Below are positions 33,974-43,600 of a DNA stretch of 64,000 nucleotides, in pieces. Origin of the DNA: Phycisphaerae bacterium (GTDB taxonomy: Bacteria > Planctomycetota > Phycisphaerae > UBA1845 > Fen-1342); NCBI GenBank assembly GCA_028279405.1, contig JANQNU010000015.1:1-64000 (forward strand). The letters are read 5' to 3'. The notes beneath the pieces are model-generated. The model ran no database searches and was not told the origin of the DNA. It saw only the letters and a program-made list of their open reading frames with translations. Position numbers and translations under genes: made by a program. Position 1 is the stretch's first letter. Every line of letters begins with the position of its first letter.

Positions 33974-34438
33974 ATGCCGACCAGCTTGCCGACATCATTA
34001 CCGACGTCGCTTCCCGCGGGGCTGTTAAGCGATCCGACGCTGCACGCTGCGGTGCTCATCCTCGGGTTGGTGGTGCTGCTTGTGGTCATCAGCCGGGTCG
34101 TTTCACGGTTGCGTGAACGGGCCTATCGCGCCAGACGTCGCGGCCTGATGCGGCAACAAGAGCGAGAGTATGCGGAACAGATGCGCGAGTTGCAGACGCT
34201 GGCGGACCGCATCCTCGCGACCAGTTCGTCGGGGACGATCGCCGGGTTCGAGATCCTGCGGCAGGTCGAGGCCGTGTTCACCGACGGACACCCGTCGCCG
34301 AAGGTTGCGGTTGATGCGTTGAAGGCGATGGCGGCGCGGAAGGGGGCCAACGCGCTGATCAACTTGCGTAGTGAGCGATTGGCGACCGGTAAATGCGTCG
34401 CAAGTGGTGACGCGGTGATCGTCAAGCAGCCCGAGTAG
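33974..34438 (+). CDS. Membrane-anchored small protein with YbjQ-like C-terminus
   Basis: This 154-residue protein starts with a TSLP repeat and a single membrane helix (AAVLILGLVVLLVVISRVV). A basic/acidic coiled-coil helix follows (RRRGLMRQQEREYAEQMREL). The C-terminal 70 residues (GTIAGFEILRQVEAVFTDGH to KGANALINLRSE and GDAVIVK) remotely resemble the YbjQ/UPF0145 fold. That resemblance rests on the AxxxGANAxIxLR-type helix-strand and is weak. The N-terminal anchor would place the rest on the cytoplasmic side or outside; topology is unclear. Confidence 0.6.
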   Translation: MPTSLPTSLPTSLPAGLLSDPTLHAAVLILGLVVLLVVISRVVSRLRERAYRARRRGLMRQQEREYAEQMRELQTLADRILATSSSGTIAGFEILRQVEAVFTDGHPSPKVAVDALKAMAARKGANALINLRSERLATGKCVASGDAVIVKQPE

Positions 34439-34486
34439 ACGCTCGGATTGCAAATGGGCCGAGGCACTTGCACCGGGGGGCCGAAC

Positions 34487-35005
34487 GTGACGAAGCACAA
34501 GCCAGATTCGTCGGCAACGGTCGTCATGCGGGTTGTCGCTGGCGCGCTGCTCTTGGCCGGCGGAATGCTCGTGTGGCCGTGCGGGCGGGCAATGTTCGGC
34601 GGCACCACCAGCACACAGGACGTCACACCAGAGCAAATGTTGATCGGCGGCAGGTTGATGAGAGTGTCTTTTCCGCCGAGTTGTCGTCCGCTCGGTTTTC
34701 TACACGAGTCGTGGCTTGACGAGTATGTCGCACTGAAGATCGAGATCGACGCGAGTGAGTATCCGACTTTCATCGCGTCGTCGCCGTTCTCCGGAATAGC
34801 CCTCGATCGGGAACGCCTGTGGATCAACTCTGTGTCGTCGGATTGGTGGGATCCGGATCAACTGGAACCGTACGGCAACGTACCCGGCCAGTCGGCCTTT
34901 CGATCCGGTGCGGCGAGCGTCGGCCCCGGCGAGTATCTGAAAATCGTGGTCGATCAGCGCGACGAGCGCAAGTACATCATCTACCTCGAATACCTGAAAC
35001 CGTGA
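34487..35005 (+). CDS. Membrane-anchored protein, first of a paralogous tandem pair
   Basis: This 172-residue protein of unknown function has one N-terminal hydrophobic segment (VVMRVVAGALLLAGGMLVW). The exposed domain shares motifs with the next gene: TQDVTPEQM, ASSPFSG, WWDPDQLEP, and a C-terminal YIIYLEYLKP. The GTG at 34487 was chosen because GGGGGG lies 8 bp upstream and the length then matches the paralogue; a TTG at 34448 is also open. It could be a lipoprotein-like or membrane-tethered product of a recent duplication. Confidence 0.65.
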   Translation: MTKHKPDSSATVVMRVVAGALLLAGGMLVWPCGRAMFGGTTSTQDVTPEQMLIGGRLMRVSFPPSCRPLGFLHESWLDEYVALKIEIDASEYPTFIASSPFSGIALDRERLWINSVSSDWWDPDQLEPYGNVPGQSAFRSGAASVGPGEYLKIVVDQRDERKYIIYLEYLKP

Positions 35006-35070
35006 TTCGATCCAGCATCTTCAGTCCGATGTGGCGCGAACCGCGCCAGTCGGAAGGCGTATGACGGACG

Positions 35071-35577
35071 ATGCTGTGCTTCACACACCGAGAGAAGTGG
35101 CTCGCGGTTCTGATCTTGGCGTCCGCCGGCGTTATTGCAGGCATGGGTTGGCGTGCTACTCAGCGACTCGCCTTGGATCTGTGTCTCCCTGGAGCAAACG
35201 TTCTAACGGAGGATGTGACGCCCCGACACGTCCGACTGTGTGCCCACCTCCTGAACACTCGCTTCCCGGATACGATTCGCCCGGCTGGTGTCCAGATCGA
35301 GATTCGTGTCGGCGAGATGCACGTCCGGTTCCGGTTCGATGTGCCGGTCAAGGATCTGCCAGCGATGCTGGACGCGTCACCGTTTGCGAACGCGGCCTTT
35401 CAGCAGCAGGGAGACTGCTTTGTCGGCGGCGGGCCCGGGTGGTGGGAGGCCCAGGGAATCGAGCCGGGTGAATTTGAAGCGGCGATCATCGCAACGCCCG
35501 GTGGACAAATGGCCATCTTCATCGATCGACGCAGTCCCGCCTTCTCGACCGTGTATATTGAGAGATTGGATTTGTAG
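35071..35577 (+). CDS. Membrane-anchored protein, second of a paralogous tandem pair
   Basis: This 168-residue protein of unknown function has one N-terminal membrane segment (LAVLILASAGVIAGMGW). It matches the previous gene product at LTEDVTPRHV, DASPFANAAF, GWWEAQGIEPGEF and the C-terminal VYIERLDL, with lower identity between motifs. The conserved DVTP and SPF...WW pattern suggests one fold. The two genes are 65 bp apart and co-directional, and the acetyltransferase gene follows after 23 bp. Confidence 0.65.
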   Translation: MLCFTHREKWLAVLILASAGVIAGMGWRATQRLALDLCLPGANVLTEDVTPRHVRLCAHLLNTRFPDTIRPAGVQIEIRVGEMHVRFRFDVPVKDLPAMLDASPFANAAFQQQGDCFVGGGPGWWEAQGIEPGEFEAAIIATPGGQMAIFIDRRSPAFSTVYIERLDL

Positions 35578-35600
35578 GCATCGAGTGCGAGGATGCGGAT

Positions 35601-36038
35601 ATGACCATACGCGAGGTTGAAGCACGGGATCGTGAGGAATGGCTGCGCCTGCGCCTGGCGATCTGGCCCGAGGATAGCGCCGCCGCCCATCTCGAGCAGA
35701 TGGACGATGTCGATGGCGATGAGACCCAGATTGCACTGGTGATCGAGCGGCCGGACGGAAGACTCGGGGGATTCGTCGAGGCATCGACGCACCCGCGAGC
35801 GCTGGGCTGCGAAACGCACGACGTCGCGTACGTCGAGGGCTGGTACGTCGATGATGACCTGCGTCGGCAGGGACTTGGTAGCCGGCTAATGAGGGAAACG
35901 GAAGAGTGGGCGCGACGACGTGGCGCGCGAGAGATCGCGTCCGACACGCAGATCGAGAACGACATCAGTCTCCAGGGACACTTGCGTCTGGGCTATAAGG
36001 ACGTCGGTCGACTGATCCACTTCGCGAAGAAGCTCTGA
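35601..36038 (+). CDS. GNAT acetyltransferase of the aminoglycoside 6'-N-acetyltransferase AAC(6') type
   Basis: This 145-residue acetyltransferase resembles chromosomal AAC(6')-I enzymes along its length: an N-terminal WLRLRLAIWPED, HLEQM, the acceptor-site region GFVEASTHPRALGCET, VEGWYVDDDLRRQGLGSRLM with the acetyl-CoA loop (RRQGLG), EWARRRGAREIASDT, and a C-terminal LGYKDVGRLIHFAKKL. The ATG has GAGGATGCGGAT upstream. Environmental bacteria often carry such genes, so real resistance activity and the natural substrate are open. It is not linked to mobile elements here, only to a P-type repeat island downstream. Confidence 0.75.
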   Translation: MTIREVEARDREEWLRLRLAIWPEDSAAAHLEQMDDVDGDETQIALVIERPDGRLGGFVEASTHPRALGCETHDVAYVEGWYVDDDLRRQGLGSRLMRETEEWARRRGAREIASDTQIENDISLQGHLRLGYKDVGRLIHFAKKL

Positions 36039-36275
36039 ACCCCATGTAGGGTGCGGGACGTTCGCGGCCCGCGATGGGACCGCTTGCTTGCGCTCGCGGC
36101 TCGCACAGGCGCTCCCTGGCCACACAACGAGCCCCGAGGGCGAGCGAGGTCTCTCCCCCCACTCCAAGATGGCGTGGACGCCGGCTTGGTGCCCCAGGGT
36201 TTTACCCTGGGGGACACATTAACGTTACCGCGAGAACACGTCCCCCACCCTTAGAAGGGTGGGGGGACAGCGCGG
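36035..36275. repeat. Mosaic island of palindromic repeats
   Basis: No gene is visible in 36039-36423. Modules: a facing P1 pair (36080-36103 with about 36128-36150), a P3 remnant near 36160-36175, a perfect P6 hairpin (arms 36192-36200 and 36204-36212, loop TTT), and a P3-type hairpin (cccaccct/agggtggg) near 36244-36267. P6 and P3 are about 30 bp apart, as at 6.0 kb and 44.5 kb. Confidence 0.83.
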
Positions 36276-36423
36276 CCAGCGAGCGGTCAATGTGCGCGAG
36301 ACGCCGAGATGGCCCACTTACCAGCCGCTCGATGATGGGCGACGGTAGGCGCGGATCAACGTATAATGGCGGCATCGAGCGCGGGCGCGTTCGTCGAATC
36401 GTCGTTCGCAAAGGAGTGGATGC

Positions 36424-37020
36424 GTGGCGCAGGAATGGAAGCTACCGCGGCCCGGCGTGCAGTGCCGACAGTGCGCGCGAGAGTTCACGCATGAGGAGGC
36501 GTTCACCGCGGTCATCGTCGAAGCACCGGAAGGCTTCGAACGCTGCGACTTCTGTACGGATTGCGGCGTGCCCGAGGCAGTAACTCCCATCGGACACTGG
36601 ATCGCGAAGCGCCCCGCGCCGGTCGTGAAGAAAGCGCAGCCGTTCGATCGCGACGCGATCCTCGGGTTCTTTCGTACGCTCGGCGACGTCGCGGAACCCG
36701 AGAAGCGTCAGTTTCGGTTCGTCCTGGCGCTTCTGCTCTGGCGGAAGAAGGTGTTGCGGTTCGACAGCGCCGATGAGCGCGACGGCGACGAGGTCTGGGT
36801 GTTCGTCGAGCCCGGTTCCAGTGGGCGGCACGCGGTTCCCAAGCCGGAGTTGGACGAGGATCAAGTCGAGCGCCTGAGCGCGCAGCTGGAGGACCTGCTC
36901 GCGCACGGCGAGGTTGCCGACAATGTCGACGAGGCAAGTGCGCCTGGCAGTGTCAGCGATGCGGTTGTGTCATCGACGATCGCGAATGGGGACACGACGG
37001 CGACGGAGGAGCGGGAATGA
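36424..37020 (+). CDS. Hypothetical protein with N-terminal CxxC zinc-finger-like pairs
   Basis: This 198-residue soluble protein has two N-terminal cysteine pairs, VQCRQCAREF and CDFCTDCG, spaced like a zinc ribbon (about residues 13-50). A conserved-looking helical block follows (LGFFRTLGDVAEPEKRQFRF and LALLLWRKKVLRF), then an acidic C-terminus (LDEDQVERLSAQLEDLL, then a Ser/Thr/Glu tail). I do not recognise the family. The GTG start follows AAGGAG. The stop overlaps the RidA start as ATGA, so the two are translated together. Confidence 0.68.
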   Translation: MAQEWKLPRPGVQCRQCAREFTHEEAFTAVIVEAPEGFERCDFCTDCGVPEAVTPIGHWIAKRPAPVVKKAQPFDRDAILGFFRTLGDVAEPEKRQFRFVLALLLWRKKVLRFDSADERDGDEVWVFVEPGSSGRHAVPKPELDEDQVERLSAQLEDLLAHGEVADNVDEASAPGSVSDAVVSSTIANGDTTATEERE

Positions 37021-37445
37021 GTACGCGGATCGACAGTGAGCGTGCGCCGGAGCCGGTGGGGGCGTACCCGCACGCGCGGCGGGTGGGGGACCTGCTCTTC
37101 CTGTCGGGGCTGGGCCCGCGTCAGCGCGGCGCCAGCGCGATTCCCGGGGTGACGCTCGATGCCGGTGGTCGGATCGTCGATTACGACATCGCGGCCCAGT
37201 GTCGTTCGGTGTTCGACAACGTTCGACTGGTCCTGGAGGAGGCCGGGGCATCGTGGAGTGACATCATCGACGTCACGGTGTTTCTGACCAACATGAAGGA
37301 TGACTTCGCGACGTACAACGAGTTGTATGCGGAGTACTTTGCCGGACCGGGCAAACCCAACCCGACACGGACGACGCTGGAGATCAATTGCCTGCCGACG
37401 CCGATCGCGATCGAATTGAAGGTGATCGCGGCAATTGGGGCCTGA
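37017..37445 (+). CDS. RidA/YjgF-family imine/enamine deaminase
   Basis: This 142-residue cytoplasmic enzyme probably deaminates reactive imines or enamines, as RidA does for 2-aminoacrylate. Family hallmarks are GAYPHARRVGDLLFLSG, a QCRSVFDNVRLVLEEAG helix, VFLTNMKD, and the active-site arginine in PNPTRTTLEI with CLPTPIAIELKVIA. The longer N-terminal part (RQRGASAIPGVTL) is closer to 2-aminomuconate-deaminase-like members. The start overlaps the upstream hypothetical gene by 4 bp. The native substrate is uncertain. Confidence 0.87.
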   Translation: MSTRIDSERAPEPVGAYPHARRVGDLLFLSGLGPRQRGASAIPGVTLDAGGRIVDYDIAAQCRSVFDNVRLVLEEAGASWSDIIDVTVFLTNMKDDFATYNELYAEYFAGPGKPNPTRTTLEINCLPTPIAIELKVIAAIGA

Positions 37446-37493
37446 GCGGGCGGTGTTCGAGCTGACGAACGGTCCGATTTAGCGAAAATCGTA

Positions 37494-37523
37494 TTGAAAC
37501 CGATTCGCGGGGTCGTTAATAAT
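37494..37523 (+). promoter_or_regulatory. Promoter-like sequence upstream of the RTX giant
   Basis: TTGAAA (37494-37499) and AATAAT (37518-37523) are 18 bp apart and each differs from consensus at one or two positions. They stand in an AT-rich spot that is unusual for this genome, about 155 bp upstream of the ATG at 37679. A small inverted repeat (catgga/tccatg, 37537-37552) follows just downstream of the expected start point and could be an operator. Confidence 0.45.
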
Positions 37524-37678
37524 GCCTTTACAGCGGCATGGAATGTTCCATGTTCGAGCGAGTGAAGGGCGTTATTCACCGCACATCTTTGCGCTCTTCG
37601 TAATCCTGTACTTCTTCTCCGACCGGGAAGAGGGGTTTCCCGCACACCCTCGTCCACAGAAGGCAAGGAGCGCGCGCA

Positions 37679-40600
37679 ATGTCACATCTTTCGATCCGGG
37701 TACGAAGATGGTCTATCTTGATTTTCGGGGCGACGTTCGGGATGGCGCCGGTGATGTGTACACCGATGCCGGGGAACGTTGCCGAGAACGCTGACGACAC
37801 GTCGGAGCGCTCGAGCGCACCGGTCAACCCTACGTACAAGCCTCGCGGCGCCACGGATGACGGGGCGCAGGCAAGCAACGATGTTTCACGTGAAACGGCG
37901 TTGTTGGATGTTGCGGATGATCCGGGTGCTGCGGGCACATTGAACGGAATTGACGCCGGCGCGGGTTGTGCGATCGGCAGCGGCAGCGCGGTGTCTGCGG
38001 GATTCGAGCGGGGGATGAGCGTTCGCGAGCGGTTTGAGTACATCCACGCGCAGATCGAGCCTGGTATTGAGACGGGCGTCAGCGCTTTCATCGACGCCAA
38101 CGACATCCTGCAGGTCAGCGGTACTGCGGGCAGCGACAGTATCGGACTGCGACTGCAGGCGGGGAACCCGTCGATCATTGAGGTGCGGGTGCCGTTCACG
38201 GGGACGGGGTCGGTGACGCCGTTCTTTGTGAGCGACATTGTCGCGATCAACGTGAACACGGGGCTGGGCGCGGACTTCGTGGTGCTGGACGACTCGCAAG
38301 GCGAGGTCGGGACGCTGGTGCCGACCACGATCGATACCGGCGGTGAGCTGGACGTCGTGGTCGGTCGGACGGGGTCGCTGACGGTGGACGACGTGCTGGA
38401 TCTGCTCGACATCGCGCAGACGGCCGGCGATCTTGCTGACGATGCGAACGCGATTCACCTGCTCGCGGGCTCGATCCAGGTGACGACCGGCGGCGGTAAC
38501 CTGATCGACAACGCGGCGTTGCTGGTGGACCAGGCGCGGACTTCGTTCGTGGAGCCGGGGGCGAACTACATCAGCGACGTGAATGATCAGTTGATCCAAA
38601 TCGGTGCCCAGCGGGTAATCGACATTCGCGACCAACTCATCGCGGCGGCGACCGATCTGACCCAGGACGCGCACTTCGATCTGTCCGAACCGGGGCAGCA
38701 GTTGATGAATGATGCGGAGAATCAACTGATGGCCGACGCCCAGGCGCTCGCGGACGACGCGCAAAACAACCTCGAAGCGTCAGCCACCCTGCTGATCGAT
38801 CGCGCTTCGCAGGAGTTTGCGGACACCGAAGCGATGATGTTCATGCAGACGGTCGAGGATCTGACGAACCAGATCGTGGCGCTGGCGGACATGTGTCCGG
38901 ACGAGCCGGACGAGCCGCCGAAGGCGATCCTGTTCTGCCCCGAGCCCACGGCGCAGGAGCTGGTGGATTGCCTCGAAACCGAGATCAAACGCTTCGCTTG
39001 TCTCGCGGAACTCTGCGAGTTCGAAGCGGACGGTGTCGCGAACCTCGGCGATGACGTGGTTGCCGACGGGGAGGCGCTGGACGCACTCGGCGGGGACATC
39101 ATTCTACACGGCGACAGCATGGTCGCCGACGCCGAGGCGTTCGTGATCACCGCGAACAACCTGCTCGCAATGTCGGAACTGTTCGTTGCCCAACTCGAAA
39201 TGGAGCTGGGCAGTACCGCCGATGCCTTCGATACGCGGGCCGACACCGACTTCATCGGACCCGGTGCCGCGCTCGAGACGCAGGCGGCCACCGACGTGGT
39301 GGCACTGGCGTCGACGCTCGAGGCCGACGCGAGTCAATTGGAACAGGATGCCGAGCAGATCGTGCAGATGATCTCCGCGATCCTCAGCGACCCGATCGTG
39401 GTCGGTGGTGGCGGCGCATGTGCCGGAATTATCACCACGAACACGATCATCGGTGGCAGCGGTGCGGACGTTTTGCTCGGAACGACGGCAAACGACCGCA
39501 TCGAGGGTCAGGACGGGCTCGACCTGCTGATCGGTGCGCCCGGCGACGACATCCTCATCGGCGGCCCCGGTGTCGACATCATCTTCGGCGGCCCGGGAAC
39601 CAACGACATTCAGGGCGGCGACGCGCTCGATATCCTCATCGGCGGCAATGACGTCGACTGCATCGCCGGCGAGGCCGGTCTCGACCTGCTGTTCGGTCGC
39701 GAAGGCGACGACGAACTCGACGGTGGGCTCGATATCGACCTGCTGATCGCCGGTCCAGGCGACGATACCGGAGACGGCAACGACGGCATTGACGTGATCT
39801 TTGGCGGACCAGGCAACGACGACATGCGCGGCGGAAACTGCATCGACGTCGTCTTCGGCGGTGACGGCGACGATACCGTCGTCGGTAACGCAGGCCAGTT
39901 GTTGTCGATCGGCACTGTCTCGCTCGACCTCGGCGACGTGCTCTTCGGCGGCATCGGCGATGACGACATGTTCGGCGACGAAGACGACGGTACCGGGGAC
40001 GGTATCGATGTCATGTTCGGACAGGACGGCATGGACGAGATGTTCGGCGGCAACGGCGGCGACTTCACCGCCGGCAGCTTTACGCTCAAGATCGGCAACG
40101 TCATGTTCGGCGGCGCCGGCAACGATACCATCGACAGCCGCGACGGAATCTGCGTCCTCTTCGGCGGAACCGAAGACGATACGATCACCGCCGGCATCGG
40201 TGACACCATCTCGTTCTCGAGCGGCAGCTTCATGCTCGAGTTCGGCGACATCATCTTCGGCAACCCCGGCAACGACACCATCAATGGCGACGATCCCGGC
40301 GGTACCGAACGCGATATCGACCTGATCTTTGCCGGCACCGGCGACGACGTCGTCAATGCCTTCGACGGTGGCAACATCACCATCGGCTCCTTCCAGCTCA
40401 TGCTCGGCAACCTGGTCTTCGGCCGCGACGGTGACGACAACATTACCGCTGAGGACGGTATCGATCTGATCTTCGGCGGCAACGACAACGATACCATCCA
40501 GGCCGGCGACGGCGCGATCATCACCGTCAGCAGCGGGAGCTTCATGATCAACTTCGGGGACCTGCTCTTCGGCGGGACCGGCAACGACGTTATCCACGGT

Positions 40601-43600
40601 GACGCACCGGCCGACCCCGGCGACGGCATGGACGACGGCATCGACATCATCTTCGGTGGAACCGGCGACGACCAGGTCTACAGCGGTAGCGGCGGATTGG
40701 TCGACTTCGGCGGTACCGTCCAGTTCACCTTCGGTGCGCTGATCTTCGGTAACCCGGGCAACGACACGCTGATCGCGGACTATCTGGTACCCACCGTGCC
40801 CGAAGAAGGCATCGACCTGATCTTCGGCGCCGCCGGCGACGACATCATCAACGGCGGACCGGGCTCGACCATTCAGATTGGTACCTCGCCGAACCAGGTG
40901 CTCATCGACTTCGGTGGTTTGCTCTTCGGCGGTGTCGATAACGATACCATCGACGGTGGCGACGACATGGACCTCGTCTTCTGCGGCCGTGGTGACGATA
41001 CCGCGCGGACCTTCGACGGGATCGATCTGGCGTTCGGCAGTCCGGGCGAAGATAACATCATCGGTGAAGATGGTGGGCAGATCATCATTCCCATCATGGG
41101 CGTGCCGACCCCCATTCCGCTCGGAAACATCTTCTTCGGCGGAGATGATAACGACAGGATCACAAGCGAAGGCCGACTGCTGATCGATATCGATCTGCTC
41201 TTCGGGAACGAATGCGACGACATCATTCGCGCCGGAAGCGGACTGCTCGATCTCAACTTCGGCAACCGCGGCAACGATACGATCTTTGGTGAGGAGTCGT
41301 TCGACCTGACGTTCGGCAATCGTGGCGATGACACGATCGACGCCGGACCCGGAATCTTCGACCTCACGTTCGGCAACCGCGGCGACGATACTATCCGCGG
41401 CAACAACGGCCCCGACCTGATCTTCGGCAACAGCGGCGCCGACGACATCGACGGCGGAAACGGACTGATCGATCTGCTCTTCGGCAACACCGAGCCGGAC
41501 ATCATTCGCGGCGGGGCCGGATTGAACATCATGTTCGGCAACCGCGGCGGCGACCTGATCATCGGCGGCGGCGGGCTCGACATCGCGTTCGGCAATCGCG
41601 GCAACGACGACATCGATGGCGGTCCGGGGCTCGATATCCTCTTCGGCAACCGCGATAACGACGTCGTCAACGGTAACGACGGCCTCGACCTCGTTTTTGG
41701 TAATCGCGGCAACGATGACGTCCTTGGCGGAAACGGGCTCGACCTGCTGTTCGGTGGCGACAACGATGACTGGCTCTTCGGTCAGAACGATCTCGACCTG
41801 ATGTTCGGTGGCGCCGGTGCCGACAAGCTCTTCGGCGGGCCGGGCACGGGGCTGTTCTTCGGTGGCAGCGGAAACGACATCCTGATCGGTGACACCGCCC
41901 TCGACCTGCTCTTCGGCGGTCGCAACAACGACTGGATCGCCGCCGGCGGTGGTACCGACATCGCGTTTGGTAACCGGGACAACGATACCATCTCCGGCCA
42001 GGGCGGAACCGACTTCCTCTTCGGTAACCGTGGCAACGATGATATCGACGGCGGACCGGGGCGTGACTTCGTGTTCGGCAATCGCGGTGAAGACCGCTTG
42101 CTGAGCAACACCGGTCGCGACTTCATGTTCGGCAACCGCGACAACGACTTCCTCAGGAGCGGTTCCGACGGGAGTGAGCGCGACTACCTCTTCGGCAACC
42201 GTCACGACGATATCCTGCACGGCTGCAACAACGACGACAAGCTCTACGGCGGCCTGGGCAGTGATACCAAGGATCAGGACAACTGCGCCAACTTCACTTT
42301 CGCCGGTCCGGGGAACTGTGCCTCGATCAGCGGAACGGTGCGGCAGGACATCGACGGAAACGGCAGTGGCGACGTGGGGATGCCCGGCGTTACCGTCTAC
42401 CTCGACTTGAACAACAACGGTGTTCTCAATGGCGGTGAGCCCACCACGGTCACCATCAACGATAACCCCGATACCCACGAGGACGAGGCCGGCTTCTACC
42501 AGTTCACGAACCTGGCGCCGGGCAATTACGTCGTCCGGCAGGTTGTACCGGTCGGATTGGTGCAGACGTCGCCGGCGGGCGGTCATAGCGTGGGTCTCGG
42601 TAACTTCACGCGCGCCACCGGTCGCGACTTCGTCAACTTCGACAACTGCACGCCGGTGGAAAACGCTGCGGGAATTCTCTCGTGCGAGATGTGCGAGTGC
42701 CAGCAGGGCTTTGAGCCGGTGCTCGTCGAAGTCATCGAGATGCGCTGCCCGGACGGTTCGCCGTGCCAGAGCGACGGTGAGTGCAGTTGTGGCGGTTGCG
42801 TGCCGATGGTCGTCGATCGGCGTTGCGAGTGCCGACCCATTCAGGGTGGTGCTTGCTCGCATGGTGAACCGGCGTACGTCGGTCAAGGCGGGATCATCCC
42901 GGACAGCACCGGCGGCCCTGGCGTTCCGTTGACGACGGCGATTTCCGTACCGGACAGTTTCCTGATCACGCACGTCAGCGTGTCGCTGAACGGTCTGGAT
43001 CATACGCGGGTCGGCGACCTGTCGGCGGTTGTCACGAGCCCGATGGGGACCAATGCGACGCTCTTCTTCCGGGTCGGTCGTTTCGGCAGCGGAACGGGTG
43101 ACACGAGTGCGTATTGCGGTGTCTACGGATTCGACACGCGCAGCATGCGTGATCTGTGGGCGGAAGCGCAAAGTACGCTGGCCGACCTGTGCGTCGCGTC
43201 GGATTGTTACTTCCCGACCGATCCGGACTCGGCGCAGCCGAACAATTCGCTGGCGGCCTTTAACGGTGAGAACGCCAATGGCAAGTGGGTCCTGCGAATT
43301 GTTGACCACGCGCGGCTGTTTGATGGCGCGCTGCAAAGCTGGACCCTCAACTTCAATGGTGTCTTGCTCGAGCCGGAAGGCGCAGCCGTGCCGCGCAAGG
43401 TGACGGTGATGTTGTCAAGCGGTTCAGATGATGAGGTTCCGGGCCCTGTCGAGGTGATCCCCGACGCGGAAGGACTCGCACCTGACACGACTTCGTCGCT
43501 CGAGGGTGCGGTTGAGGATCCCGTTCCGGCGCAGGTGGAGCCGTTGATCGATCTGGGTGCGGGACCGCCGAACGATCCGTTGCGGGCGAACGAGGTCCGA

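Noticed and set aside
37522-37794. A 90-codon frame upstream of and overlapping the RTX gene start
   Set aside because: It lacks a ribosome-binding site and overlaps the signal region of the RTX gene in another frame; the region is better explained as promoter and leader.
39104-43336. A 1,410-codon open frame on the minus strand opposite the RTX protein
   Set aside because: It is an antisense shadow. The RTX repeats use a narrow set of Gly/Asp/Asn/Phe codons whose complement rarely gives stops, so one opposite frame stays open. The plus frame has RTX, P and dockerin domains; the minus translation has no recognisable domain.
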